64,000 bases of DNA from assembly GCA_947846985.1 (NCBI GenBank), contig CANTUZ010000023.1, positions 5,475,677-5,539,676 on the forward strand. The letters are read 5' to 3'. Below are positions 48,761 through 60,278 of the stretch, in pieces. The notes below the pieces were generated by a model. The model made no database searches. It saw only the letters and a list, made by a program, of their open reading frames with translations, and had not been told where the DNA came from. The translations under genes were made by a program, and so were the position numbers. How positions within the stretch are numbered: the first letter of the stretch is position 1; each line of letters opens with the position of its first letter. Source of the stretch: Fratercula arctica. Lineage: Eukaryota > Chordata > Aves > Charadriiformes > Alcidae.

Positions 48761-51700
48761 TATATATTTTGAATTAGCAGAAATTTTTAACCTGGAGTGG
48801 ATTAATTAAACTACATTTTTAATTCTCATCCAGATTCAGTGTAGCCGTAGGTCAATTTATAGCATTCCATTTATGAAGGATAATAAACTGCACTGAACAA
48901 ATAGTCTTCATGGGGATTTAATACAGTTTAATAAATCCATTTTAGGGCTTGATGCAGATTAGTTTTATTGTGTTCTTTTGTAAAGATAAAGATTTTTAAG
49001 CGTGGGGGGAGGAATTTTCAGAAAAGTAGTTTCAAGGTAAAAAAAAAAAGGACTTTTTCGTATGTATGTGTGTTAAAGGGGTAGTTTACAACCCTTTACA
49101 ATCCTAGGAAACAATACATTATGCAGAATTTAACCAGTTAATCTGTCCGTTATTTGTCAAGCAGTATGGTAAGGCTGAAATACATTCTGCAGAGGATAAC
49201 TTATTCAGCAGAGCTTAATCCTCCTCATCTATCACCAAATGACTTTATACTTGCATAAATTTTTCCATTATTTGACCAGCTTTTACGCTGCTGGAAATGT
49301 AATGCTTGGGCTGTTAAGCCTCTTTTCCTCTATGCTGCTAGAAACTAGCTTTACTGCTTATAATATTTTGTGCCAAGTGAGGTTTTTCCCAACGATTTAG
49401 CCCCTGTTTGCTTCAAAGCACTGTCAGCCCACCTCATTGATTTGCTGCAAAATTTTTTTCTGGGGGGTGCAATAGCATTTTCTCACATTGAAAGTAACTT
49501 CGAAGAGTTTGGTTAGGAGCAGGAATTAGGGAAGATGCTTTCCAGATGAAGTTCGAGGGAATGTGAATTAATCCATGGTTAATAAATTACAACAATAGCA
49601 GCAGCGTGTTTGTGACTGAAATGAGAAGACAGAAGAGATGTCACCCTGCTGTTGTTCCCCAATCCCATGAGCTGGGAGCTCTTTGCCAGCCCATTTGCAT
49701 CTCTTCTCCAACCAGGAAATCCGCTGCATGGAACGAATAGGTGCTTGCTGAGCCAAAAGTAAGTAGAGAGAGGAGGTAGCTCTTCATCATTTTACGGTGT
49801 TGTTCTGTGACTCTGCCCAACGCCTACGGTGTGATTCGCTGGAAGGATGAAAGGACACTTAAAAATTTAGAGACACACATTCTTGGTTTTTCCTCTCTGC
49901 TTCTCTCTTTCATTAAGCTTAGGTAATCGCTCAGGTGAGAGGTGTCTCCTTCCCTAGAGAATTCGGGAGTAAAAATGATGCTATCTATCTGTATAGGTCC
50001 ACTTTGAAATATTTAGTCTGTTAAGCTGTTTCCAGCTACCGGTAATATGGATCTTTGCTCTCTGAACCAAGCACGTTTGAGAGCAAGCTAGTGCAGCTTC
50101 CATACAAGAGGATTGCTGCCACCTCTTATTGTATCTCCTTTTGATAAAGCCGCCGTGAGGGCAGGCAAGCTTCGGATAAAGACAGTTTCTCATTCACCTG
50201 GGAGTTACTCATTGGAGTTTAATGGAGTCACATCAGACTAAAAGGAGAATTGGTCCCACTCAGCTCTTCCCTAAATAATTTCAGTTCAAACTTTCCCACT
50301 GACTTCACGGGGAGTTAAGACTTTTTTGGTATTGCACTTGGTTTTGAATTGTTTTGAGGTTAATAACATGAACTCTCAAGAAAATGGCCTTGACTTGAAC
50401 ATAAGTTTCCCTGTTGAGGATACCTGGCCACTGGCTTATCTTCCGTCTTGATGGGTAAATTTCCAAAGGCACTTGGCACAATCAGACATCTCTTCCCCAG
50501 AGCTGATGGCATCTGGCTACTCTATTTGTCTGCCCCTTGCAGAGCAGCGACTTTTTCAGCAAGCAATTTCTTTGTATTTCTTTCTGAAAACCACAGCCGT
50601 GTGCCGCGCCAAATAATTCCTCTGCAGGGAGGAGCATTCCCTATTGTTAAAACATTGGCATGTGAATCAGCCTGGAACATTCTACATGCGGTTTTGCCTC
50701 TGATTGTCTGCGTGTGCACAATGATGGGACTCCGTGGGGTGACGAGGGGAGGGCGGGGGATGCCTGGACATGCAGCGGCAGCAGAAGCTCCATTTCCCCC
50801 TCTCACTTCTGCAGGGTGCAGCTCTCAGAAGTACTCTGTTCTAGCACAAATGCAACAGGTTTAAAAATTACCTTAGGACGTAAAATAAAAGTTTGATGCT
50901 TCAATGCTGAGCATACTTTTCTTGCACTTCTTCCAGGGTGGGGGCGTTACTGCTAGGGGCTTCAGAGAGGGCAAAAGTGATGGGAGGGTCCGCGAAGGCT
51001 GAAATAACCTCTCAAATTTACTGATGCCTCGGGAGCTGGAGTGAAGTCCTTAGGTACTGCTTCTGTTGGGTTTAAATTAAAGGGTTTTTAATTTAGTGCC
51101 TAACAAGCAATGCCAAAATGCATTTAATAGAAGGCAGTGACAATTTCAAAGCTGTGGTTTAGGATCCCAATTAATGGATGAATTTATGCTGCTGAATCTC
51201 TCCTCCAGGAGAGCATTACAGACACAGCGTTTTGTTTCCAGAAAGTAAAGAGCGTCACAGGGCTTTTTTTTTTTTTTTCCCTTTTCCCCAGGAAAGGGCT
51301 GTTTGTTTGACTAAGCTGAGATGATTCAGAACTCTGAATAAATGCTATGGATTTTGCAGGGGCACAAAATATCCTTTGCCCTTGTGGAGAAAGCTTCCAT
51401 GAATTATATACCAGCTGCTTCTATTTTTTAAATTGCTAGGATTAAAGGCTAAGAGTGATTCCTTTGGTTTCTTATCTGGATGTTTTCTATTTGAGTTCAC
51501 TTCTAATCGGAGTCTATTCCAGCCAGCCCTCCTGCAAATACCTAGGACAAATCACATGGCTGATTCTCTAATGGCAGCTCCGATATTATTGAGAGGCAGT
51601 TTTTCAAGAAAGCATCAATGGAAAAACAAAGGTAACAGGCAGCAGGAGCAAAGTAACCATTAGTACATATGATGGTGGAGGGGGCCATTTGGTGTCAACT

Positions 51701-52411
51701 TGATAAATACCATCACTACACAGGCATGATAAAATACCCCAAAAAATGAGATGTGTAAAACCCTGCCTAATCTCCAGTTTCATATAATTGTACCGTGACA
51801 AATGGAGGCATTAGACCTGATAAGGTTTTAATAAAAATGCAAATACAGAAATCCCGCACTAGAAATGCACAGGCGCCGAGTTTGAGCTAGAAGTAAGTTC
51901 TTAAAAATAAAATAATCTACTTGTTCTGGCCATGGTGATGACGAATATGAATACACTCTTTTGTGGGGCGCTTTGTTCGAAATATTGTGGAAATACGGTC
52001 ATGGGGGAATTGCAGGTGTACTCTGAAGGCTGCTATAGTCCAGAGAGGGACTAAGTGAAATGAAGATTCCATTATAGAGGCTGCTGTGCGTGCACATTGC
52101 CAACCCGGAAAAATGTACAATCCATGTATTTAATATGTCATAAAGCATGGGAGAGAAAACAGTAGCTACAGGGAAATGAAAGGGCTTTCCGAAGTAACAG
52201 CAGGACAGTGATTGAACTGAGGTTTCTTGGCCATAGCCTAGTGTCATATCTTGTAGTCAACCATTTCCAATGACTTTTCAATCCCAGCATTTCAGTAATG
52301 ATTCAAGCAGTATCAGAGTCTACCTGAGGCTTGACCGTAGGCTAGAAGTCGAATGTCAACCAATTGCTCAGTGGGGAAATGAAAAATTCTCCTTTCCTCT
52401 GGTGCTACTCA

Positions 52412-52800
52412 AATCACAGAATCACAGAATGGTTTGGGTTGGAAGGGACCTTAAAGCCCATCCAGTGCCACCCCTTGCCCTGGGCAGGGACACCTCCCAC
52501 CAGCCCAGGTTGCTCCAAGCCCCGTCCAACCTGGCCTTGAACCCCTCCAGGGATGGGGCAGCCACAGCTTCTCTGGGCAACCTGGGCCAAGGGCTCACCC
52601 CCCTCACAGCAAACAATTTCTTCCTCAGGTCTCACCTAAATCTCCCCTCCTTCAGTTTGAGGCCATTACCCCATGTCCTATCTACACTGCCTGATCCAGA
52701 GTCCCTCCCCATCCTTCCTGTAGGCCCCCTTTAGGGACTGGTAGGCCACTATAAGGTCTCCCCGGAGCCTTCTCTCCTCAAGGCTGAACAATCCCAACTC
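52412..52800 (-). mobile_element. CR1 LINE, 5'-truncated (about 390 bp), minus strand
   Basis: It starts on the plus strand with AATCACAGAATCACAGAATGG, two units of the terminal 8-bp repeat in reverse complement. It carries the CCTTGCCCTGGGCAGGG hairpin (one mismatch) and the tail blocks shared with 6822, 8834 and 62991, then enters ORF2 (GCAAACAATTTCTTCC) and ends near AAGGCTGAACAATCCCAACTC. Its tail differs from that of the 62991 copy at roughly 8 of 185 positions by hand count. The subfamily was therefore active not very long ago in evolutionary terms. No intact ORF remains. Confidence 0.93.
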
Positions 52801-53012
52801 ATAAATGCTCATAAAGTAAAACCCTGTCACTCAACAGAGAACTGAACCCCTGATTCCTGTTAGCGATGGAGGGAACAAGCCTGGAGTTCCCCAGAGGTAC
52901 CGCGAACAAAGAGTGCTGCAGAGTGCCAAAAGCCGAGGATGCGTTTGCTTTGCCCTCCATCAGGAAAGCCACCGTCAGGGAAAGGCTGGACAAGGGTTCT
53001 GTGGGTCGTTTC
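52801..53012. other. Spacer between CR1 and solo LTR, nothing recognised
   Basis: About 210 bp without a gene or repeat that I recognise. The short ORFs on both strands continue into the LTR and are chance. The last bases (TTTC CTTGC) end at the 5' target duplication of the LTR. Confidence 0.5.
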
Positions 53013-53053
53013 CTTGCTGTGGCGGTGTGCTCTCCCCTTTTCCCCCCTAGCCA

Positions 53054-53072
53054 CCCCCCCCCCCCCCCCCCC
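53054..53072. repeat. Poly(C) tract, 19 C, in the LTR U3
   Basis: Nineteen C follow CCA and precede GCCC. Other C-rich text surrounds it. It is poly(G) on the minus strand and likely length-variable. A G-quadruplex or i-motif is possible. Confidence 0.9.
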
Positions 53073-53208
53073 GCCCTTCTTCCTCCCGCCATAACCGTCA
53101 GGGAGTTGTTACGAGTTGCACCTGGACTTTGAGGGCCGGCTGGCAGCACAGTCAAAACACTGTCTGGAGGGGGGACCTAGGTATCTTGTTCCTTTGTGAA
53201 TATGACTA

Positions 53209-53272
53209 TAGGTCAATTCTCTTACTCTATGAACAGTGGATAGGTCAATTCTCTTACTCTATGAACAGTGGA
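53209..53272 (+). repeat. Perfect 32-bp tandem duplication in the LTR
   Basis: The unit starting TAGGTCAATTCTC and ending GAACAGTGGA occurs at 53209-53240 and 53241-53272 with no mismatch. Its position upstream of the TATA box matches where retroviral LTRs often carry duplicated enhancer repeats. Identity of the units indicates a duplication that is recent relative to LTR divergence, or one already present in the active provirus. Confidence 0.92.
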
Positions 53273-53465
53273 CAGCCCAAGAGGCCTTGGAGCTCTCCTG
53301 CGTGGCGGCGGCTGCGCGCCAGGGCCTCCCCTTGAGTGGGGACGCTCGCTTAAGCTTCTGCTCCTCGAGGCTGAGGGATTCCTTGCCACAACAGCTTCTC
53401 GGTAAGTGACTGACAGCATGCTAAACTTTGAAACCTTAGCTAAGTGAGGTAAAGGATTGATTGCG

Positions 53466-53475
53466 CATATATAAT
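53466..53475 (+). promoter_or_regulatory. LTR TATA box
   Basis: CATATATAAT lies about 155 bp upstream of the AGTAAA signal and downstream of the 32-bp duplicated repeat, the expected order in an LTR promoter. Transcription would start roughly 25-30 bp downstream, near 53500. There is no evidence that the promoter is active today. Confidence 0.45.
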
Positions 53476-54093
53476 CCTTTAGACATAAACCGTTGACCAA
53501 GTCTGGGACTAGGATTGGGTCCAGCCGCTCCTAGATATCTCTGAGGAGGAGTTTAGAAAGCCGGGGGTCCTTTCTGGGCCTCAGGACTCCCTGACAGCTT
53601 GTCTGACCCTCTCCTCTATGCAGTAAATAATCAAGTGTACCTTGCCATCCAATCTCGTAAAACACTGTCGCATTCACTACTAACTTTGTTAAATCACTGT
53701 TTTATGTTCGTAAATATTTCACTACTTCTCTGTTACGAGCGAAGTTAATCACTCCGCCCGCGACACTTGCGTACGATGGAAGTGATGTCTCTTCAGAACC
53801 GAGCAGAGTTTTAAGCTCCCTGTGCCAGACACCAATTAGAAAAGCGGCCTATGGAAAATGAAGTTTGACTGATTTGGCATTAGGTGGGGTGAGATCCAGT
53901 AGTGTGGGGAACTCAGGAATGAGACGGTCCTTTTGTACTAAAAGCAAACAAATGTGCAGTTGGACTGTCTGAATGCTTGTCGCTGTGGAGCTGGGTTATC
54001 TGGCTAATCAAGGTTTCAATTAGTACCTTGTTCAATTAGTAAACTGTCCGATGCTCGACTGTCCTAGCCACCCTTTCACCACTCCCCAGAGCG

Positions 54094-54124
54094 GAAAACT
54101 GTGACAGTTTTCTGTGCTGTCACA
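54094..54124. repeat. Two overlapping, mutually exclusive hairpins
   Basis: GAAAACTG (54094-54101) pairs with CAGTTTTC (54105-54112) across a 3-base loop. TGTGACAG (54100-54107) pairs with CTGTCACA (54117-54124) across a 9-base loop. The two stems share bases, so only one can form at a time. Function is unknown; such pairs can arise by chance. Confidence 0.6.
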
Positions 54125-54213
54125 GAAATTGGTCTCTGCAGGATACCCCTGGAATTATTTGCTTGTTTTTAGAAATGACGGTATATGTAGATGGTATAGA
54201 TTAGATGATGGTA

Positions 54214-54241
54214 TATGTACGTACATATTTGTGTGTGTGTA
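54214..54241. repeat. 14-bp palindrome followed by a short (GT)n run
   Basis: TATGTACGTACATA at 54214-54227 is a perfect palindrome. TTGTGTGTGTGTA follows. A GATGGTATA motif also recurs just upstream (54190-54215). It is a simple-sequence patch. Confidence 0.75.
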
Positions 54242-57194
54242 TACAAATGGATGTACATACCTCCCGATGTTTTTTGGTCTGGCTCTGATGCTGAACTGTA
54301 AGAGTGATAGCTCATCGCTGTGCTTTGCATCACTACTGATTTTTGATTTTTCCTGTTGGTTCGTGTTGTCAATGGGACTGATGGCTAGCTTTGACTGCAC
54401 CAAATAAGCCCTGTATTCCTGGTGGCCAGGGCAGCTCCGCTGTTCCTGAAACTGCTCGGTCTGAGTGATATCCCTTGTTAACAAGTTACAGAGGATGAGT
54501 GAATCTGCGTACAGAAGAATTTAATAAGAGAGAGTAGCAGTCACTCCGCAAAGCTGTCAATGGATTAGTGCTTGTTTGACCCAGATGAGAACTTGGCAGG
54601 CAGAGAAGCCATTTGTTTTGATCAGATGAAGACAACATTTCTGCAGCGGTATGAATTTCTGCGCAGGTAATTAATAGATGATCCCTGTCCCAAATAACTT
54701 AGTCCTGTTATTGATGAGGATGCAGCATCCCATTTCCAGGGGTCACAAGGCAAGATCTGAGCCCTCTATTAATAGGAAAAATAAATACCTGCTGCTATTG
54801 TTTATATCTATTTGTCAAGTGTTATGAAACAGAGACAGGAAAGTGCCGGTTAAATGATCTGAAGTTGTAAATGATCAAGGCGAGTGGTGTAATTAAGGGT
54901 CCAGAAGACAGTATGCATACTAAACAAAATAAAAAAAAAACTTAGAAAGCCAAAGCAACTACATCAATAAAACACTTAAGACTATTTTGTAGGTGCAAAA
55001 ATCCCATTGTGGAATTCCCCGTGGAGATCCTGTTATTATTCTGTTTTGTGTGATTAAAATGAATCCTTTTGCTTCACAATAGATCCCAAACTAGTGCAGT
55101 TCAAGAGGCTGATAATTAGCATAGACCATATGGAGGAAGGGAAAGCTCCTTTTAATAAGAGGCTGAAGCCAATTTTAAAGTAGCAGGATTTTCACCTGAG
55201 AGAAATGCTGAAGAAATTGAGTGTATTTCATGACGCAAGCCTTTCCTTAACTGGGAGTTATCTATGTGCCATCTTGTTGCTCAAGATGAATTTCTAATTG
55301 AGTATGCAGTATTCGAAAGCATCTTTCACAACACCAGCCTTTCTTTTGATTGGTACTTGCATCAGGATTTGAGACAGATGAAGATACAGAATGAAACTTG
55401 CTTTGTAATGGCCCCAGGATTATGTATTTCCATATTCTGTTACTGAAGAAGATACGGTTTGTTAGATTTTTATCTGCCTTTGATTATTAAATGTCTTCCA
55501 TCTCCTCTCTCACCTTCCCCCGCTTAAGGTTATTCCAATGTTATCAACTCCAAAAATTAAAAAATAACAAAGTTGGTTTAAGTCATGTGACTGTTTAGTC
55601 AAGTAACATTTTAAAAAATTCTTTTACTTTCCATGTTTAAGGCTTTAGGGTCCACAAGGGCTAATCTTCCCTTACACACAAGAGAAACAAATGTCTCATT
55701 TTTAAACAAACTTGAGATTTTCATTCTCTTATACAATTACTGCATGAGCTGGGGTTCGAAAGGAAAAAAAGTATAGCGCCTATTAAGAAAGTAATTATAA
55801 AAATAAATTAATGAGCCATTTTGCTTCCACGATACAGCTTCTAACGTGCCTAAAAATAAACTATCCTGCCAAAAATTCCTACTTCAACATTATATGATAC
55901 CCCTTCAAGCACTCGTGACCGCGCTCCGTCCTTCACATTACGTGCATATAACACAATGCAGGCCCTTACTTAAAAAAAAAAAAACAAGTGAAAATAACTT
56001 TTTAAAAAGTGATTGATTTTGGACGCCCAACCTGAGATTATTGAAAGAGACCAGCTTTTCTGAAAGCTGGCATATGGCTTGTGCTTTAGGAAAATCAGGC
56101 TTTCTTGCAGCATCTCAAGGTAGGCACCCAAAGCCACTGCACTTTTTTAAAAAACCCATCTCCCTTTTATTATAGGGTAACAATCAATCTTTATTGACTT
56201 AGGGCTTGAAATGAAAACTACTGCTAATATTCACAACACACTTTTGAGAGAGCGAATGAGCAGGGAGACCGGTCTTTTTTGCAAGTTGGAGCTATCAAAC
56301 TTTAATATCTGCAATCTTGCTTTGAGATTATTTTAATAAATTTTGGAAATGAATGTTATAGTATCGAGAGGTGAAAGGGGGAAGAAAATGAGGAGCAAAA
56401 CCACAGTGCCATATGAGTCAGTCCTCTGGGGGAACATAGGAATGATTGTGTGCTATAATTGCTCTTGTAGATGCAAAGTTATAATTACATGTTAACTTGT
56501 GTACATGTACGCACAGACATGAATGAAACCTATCTGTGGGTCCTTTTAAACTCAATATATTTATTTTTCTGCTTATGTGCCTATGATCTTAGAAGGCTCC
56601 AACTACACTGAAGCTTCCTACAATGGGCTCTTTTGCTGCCCTGTTTTTATCTTTGTCCAAAGGATGTCCTCTGCCCTTCAGAGGGGGGACAGAAAGCCAC
56701 CACAAGTCGAGGCACAGATAGGGAATAATGTGACTGACTAACAGTTGGATCAGTCCGTTTAATTTGCAAGTTCTAACTAAAGCACGAAGGACAGGATGGA
56801 GCCACAATTCAATTTTGATTATGTTTCTACCACTGTGGTTTTCTGTCAGCGAGAGAAACCAGCTTTCTGGGTCTCAGTCTTCTATGAACTTTTGTAATTT
56901 GCCTACTGAATCTTTGAGTTTTCTTAATAAATGCACATTCAGTATCCAGCATCTCTGGGATCTAGATGTTCAATTCAGTTCTGAGGTTGGGGGGGTAGAA
57001 ACTTCAGGCTTCAGCCTGGGCGATTCCATAGCTTGATCACATCCCAATCACACCAGGAAATATTAACGCGTTATTTAATTTTCCCAATTGTTTTCATTTA
57101 CATATGCTAAATTGATGGATACCTTTCTTATTTTCACCTGACAATATGGACAGTTAACTGTGGGGTTTGGTTTTGTTTTTCATACACTAACAAC

Positions 57195-57440
57195 CGCGAT
57201 TTTACTCCTGATGTTGACAGAAGAGATTGAGTTATTTTCCTTCTGAATGGATTTTGTTGACAGGATGGATTTAGGCTGTTGACAAAACACATTCTGTTAG
57301 CATGGTGGCCTAAAGCTTTGATGAAATATGTTTTATTGGCAGGATGGATTGAGATTGTGGTGACAAAATGCAAACAGCCTAATCCATTCCGTTGATAAAA
57401 CACATTTATCTAACTATCAAATCCATCCAGTTGACAAACC
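57195..57440. repeat. Degenerate repeat of a GTTGACAGGATGGATT-like motif
   Basis: Variants of TTTTGTTGACAGGATGGATT recur: near 57248-57269 (TTTTGTTGACAGGATGGATT), 57278-57290 (TGTTGACAAAACA), 57330-57350 (TTTTATTGGCAGGATGGATT) and 57391-57405 (GTTGATAAAACAC). An inverted version, ATCCATCCAGTTGACAAAC, lies near 57421-57439. The region looks like an old local repeat or a decayed element with inverted ends. I cannot assign a family. Confidence 0.5.
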
Positions 57441-58550
57441 CGTTTTGCTTTGAAACTGAAAAGCATCTCTTTGAGGGGAAGAAATAAATTCCCACAGAGC
57501 TGCGGGAAGCAACTCAGCTTATTGAGAAGCTGTGCTAGAGCTTCTCTTGCGTGCTGCGGAAAATAGAGATGTGGACCTCTACAACAACAGTATTAGAAAT
57601 GGCAGCTAAGACAACTGCAAATAGAAATATCTCCTGTTTCCGCAGCATGCCACAGCCCTGCACTGAGTCGGCTTCATGGATGCTTTGCAAGTTCTCTACA
57701 TCTTACATCATCCTAATGGATTTTCAAGGGAGATCTACAGGTTGGGTTCAACGTTGAGCCCGAAAATCAAAATTAATCTCATAATACTAAAAGTCATAGT
57801 GTCGATAGCTCTGTTGGGGTTTGGTACCTACAGTCTTTCTGCCAGTTGAACCAGCTGGGTTTCGCCAGCAATACCTGACTGTTGTTGGCCTGCTTCCCTC
57901 TACCCAAAGGCTGTAAGCACTTGGTTCTCTTCCCTTGTTAACATTTCTGTCCATCTGCGAGAACCGACTCTTCCTTTCTCTTTGGGTTGTCCCATTGCTT
58001 AATCCAGTTTAGTTCTGAGTTTGTCCATTCTCTGCTTCAGTCTCAATTTCTTTCTCCTGAAGGCCTTCTGCTCTGAGTTCAGCCTCGTCTCTTGAAGGCT
58101 GACAGGCAGCAAAAGAAATGACAGCAAAATTCAGAGCTGTCTCTTCTGGCTTTCACGTTTCAGATGTTTTCCTTCAACTGCACGGTCTCAAAAGCAGGTA
58201 TTCCCCTCCCCTACGTACGTACAACCTGTTTCTGATGCATAGGAAAGGAATATCGTGTCTTTCCTTGACGTGATATCAGACATAACATTTTGACCATATT
58301 GACATTTAAAGAAATCAGAAATGTACTTTTCCACTCCGTCAGTGGAATCATGTTCTGCGTGTGTCAGAGGACGTAAGAATCAATACATTAATATCACGAA
58401 GCAAACATTTTGACATTTGAAGTTGTTTAGTTTACAGTTGCTATTTAAAAACATTAGATTTGATCAGGCATGTGAGAGATCCAGAAATTAGCATTCCTCC
58501 CCCAACCTTTGTCTTATATAAGAAAGAAAGTTTTGAAACCTGAAATTTCC

Positions 58551-58616
58551 ATTTTTTTTTTTCCCCCCATACATTGAGAGTGATTTTTCCTTCCCTCTGT
58601 GGGGGAAAAAAAAAAT
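58551..58616. repeat. Homopolymer hairpin (T11C6 ... G5A10)
   Basis: A-T11-C6-A at 58551-58569 is almost the reverse complement of T-G5-A10-T at 58600-58616, giving a stem of about 17 bp with a 30-base loop. It could form a hairpin in single-stranded DNA or RNA. No miRNA-like arm sequence is evident because the stem is low complexity. Confidence 0.65.
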
Positions 58617-60216
58617 AATGTCTGTGCTGGGGAGATGGTTTTGGGCCTTGAAATGTAACTGTGTGCTCCTGCTGCTGCAATGTAGAGGGAAATGTGTGTT
58701 GCTTATAACCTTCCATTCAAAACCAGTTATTCTTTAGCACTGTATGTTTTGGGCTAATACACCGAGGTGAAGAGCATCTGTACTGCTGCCGAATTAAAAG
58801 CATTTTACATCAGCTGTGCTCAAATGTAAATGGCTTCACAAATGGTGAAGAAGCACCGAGGTGAGCACGTCTGGAGTGGTGAGGCAGTTTTCCTCATTAA
58901 ATGTTTTACTCTCCGTCCCAGCAATTGCCTGTTTTGACACCCAGATCGAGCAAGGCATGGAGTCCTGGGGAAGATCTGCTTTAATTAAGCTTAACCGTGC
59001 AGTAAGGACAAGCTAATGGTGTGGCTGGATAGATGCTGGGGAAGGTTTTTTCTGCAGCAATGTGGCTCCAAATACTCCCATCAGGGCAACTATCTGACTG
59101 CCAGTATGACTTCTGACTTAGAGGATCGTTTCCTTGCATTTGGAAGCCCAAAATGCAGCAGCATCAGGTCTCATAGGCACCCGTGTTAACTGAGGAGGGA
59201 TCCTGGCATCTCAGCACGACTAACATCTTGTAAGCAGGGAGAGCGTTTTGCTTCTGTTTGTCAGAGCTAACATGCTTTTTGCCTCTGAGGTTGTAGTGGC
59301 CCGGTATTAATCCCAGAGGTGGTGGTGTGTGTGAGGTCGGGCTTGAGGAGCACAACTGGCTCACTGAAGATGCAAAAGAAATCTGTACTATACTAATACT
59401 ACTAATCTGTACTATTTCTAATGACCTTTTTGCAATATGGGTGCATGCATATGTGTAAAAGGATGAAACAAATTGATTCTTCGAGTTAACTGAGTCCCCG
59501 GCAAAGAGTTTGCAGGCAATGATGTGGTCTAGTTGCAATCAGACCAGTAGGAAAATATTTCATTGCCAATCTTGCTGACAGTCAGCAAGACAGAAGGAAA
59601 AGGGAAAATGAGCCGTAAATGCTATCGTACGCTACTCTGTGCTCACATTGTGCCTAAGGGCAAGGTCTAAATCTGTCTATGCAGAGCTTCAAAACTCCAG
59701 TTAGTCTCATTTCCAGCATCTTTCCCGGGAGGTGACTCCACAGTATAATATATTTCCAGCGATAGGCAGGCTGTATTTCTCTTTGTTTCGTCCCATTACT
59801 TCCATCTGTTATATTTACCGAGTCCTGGCAATGTGTTTAGGTCCTTTGCGTTGTTCTGCTGTGTCTCCTCTTCCTTTCGTGTCAAAATGGGTTTACCTGA
59901 CCTGTGTGAGATGGTGTTTGTTCTCCCATCCTAATTAATTATGCTGACACGACTGGTAAGAGGGGATGCCAAGCACTGTGGCATTAGCATTCAGTGGCGT
60001 TTTCTCAGGATGAAAAAGGGCAGAGCAGAGAAACAAAAGAAAGTGAAGAGATAACGAGGGAGTCTGTGACCTTTCCGAGATCTCACTCCCAGAGACTCAC
60101 GCATTATTTCAGTGACTGTGCAATTAACTCGTGTCATTACTGTACCCGTGCACAAACCCTGCCAGGGAGGTCCTGCGGAACCGAAGGGAGAATGACAACT
60201 TTTTCATAGGCTGAAA

Positions 60217-60278
60217 AAAAGAAAGCTGGGGTTGAATTTTCCACGTAGAAAGAAAAGCTGGGGTTGAATTTTGCACAT
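60217..60278. repeat. 31-bp imperfect tandem duplication
   Basis: Two adjacent units share AAGCTGGGGTTGAATTTT followed by CCACGTA (first) or GCACATA (second), with an A/G-rich lead-in. There are a few mismatches, so it is an older duplication than the one in the LTR. Confidence 0.8.

Larger units (their letters stand above)
43949..52411. other. Unique noncoding stretch, no gene recognised
   Basis: No gene is recognised. Simple tracts are T25 with T/C continuation at 44873-44907, A-rich 48736-48760, and shorter T runs near 47109, 48331 and 51268. The ORF of 138 codons at 50448-50864 overlaps a 94-codon antisense ORF and has no recognised domain. Two AT-rich segments (45890-46140 and 48280-48500) have homeodomain-like motif content, without further support. 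Confidence 0.5.
53018..53765 (+). mobile_element. Solo LTR of an endogenous retrovirus (probably ERVL-like), 748 bp
   Basis: The element starts with TGTGGCGG and ends with CCGCGACA. The reverse complement of the end (TGTCGCGG) matches the start at 7 of 8 positions, as expected for LTR termini. CTTGC target duplications flank it exactly. Inside, in order: a C19 run (53054-53072), a perfect 32-bp tandem duplication (53209-53272) in the U3 position, a GC-rich patch (53282-53330), a TATATAA box (53468-53474), and an AGTAAA poly(A)-signal variant (53622-53627). This fits U3-R-U5 read on the plus strand. No gag, pol or env sequence lies on either side, so the provirus was reduced to one LTR, presumably by LTR-LTR recombination. 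The family name is inferred from the 5-bp duplication. Confidence 0.72.
53013..53770. repeat. 5-bp target-site duplication CTTGC flanking the LTR
   Basis: CTTGC occurs at 53013-53017 directly before TGTGGCGG, and again at 53766-53770 directly after the terminal CCGCGACA. The entry spans both copies. A 5-bp duplication is typical of class III (ERVL-like) retroviral integration; ERVK-like elements usually give 6 bp and ERV1-like 4 bp. Confidence 0.7.

Noticed and set aside
50448..50864. ORF of 138 codons, plus strand
   Set aside because: It has a 94-codon ORF antisense to it, no recognised domain, and no exon or promoter context.
53399..53408. Splice-donor-like CGGTAAGTGAC inside the LTR
   Set aside because: It lies upstream of the TATA box, so a transcript started at that promoter would not include it. 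No partner acceptor is evident.
53161..53765. Alternative LTR start at TGTCTGG (53161)
   Set aside because: Its flank (AACAC) does not match the sequence after the LTR end, whereas a start at 53018 gives an exact CTTGC duplication and better terminal inverted repeats.
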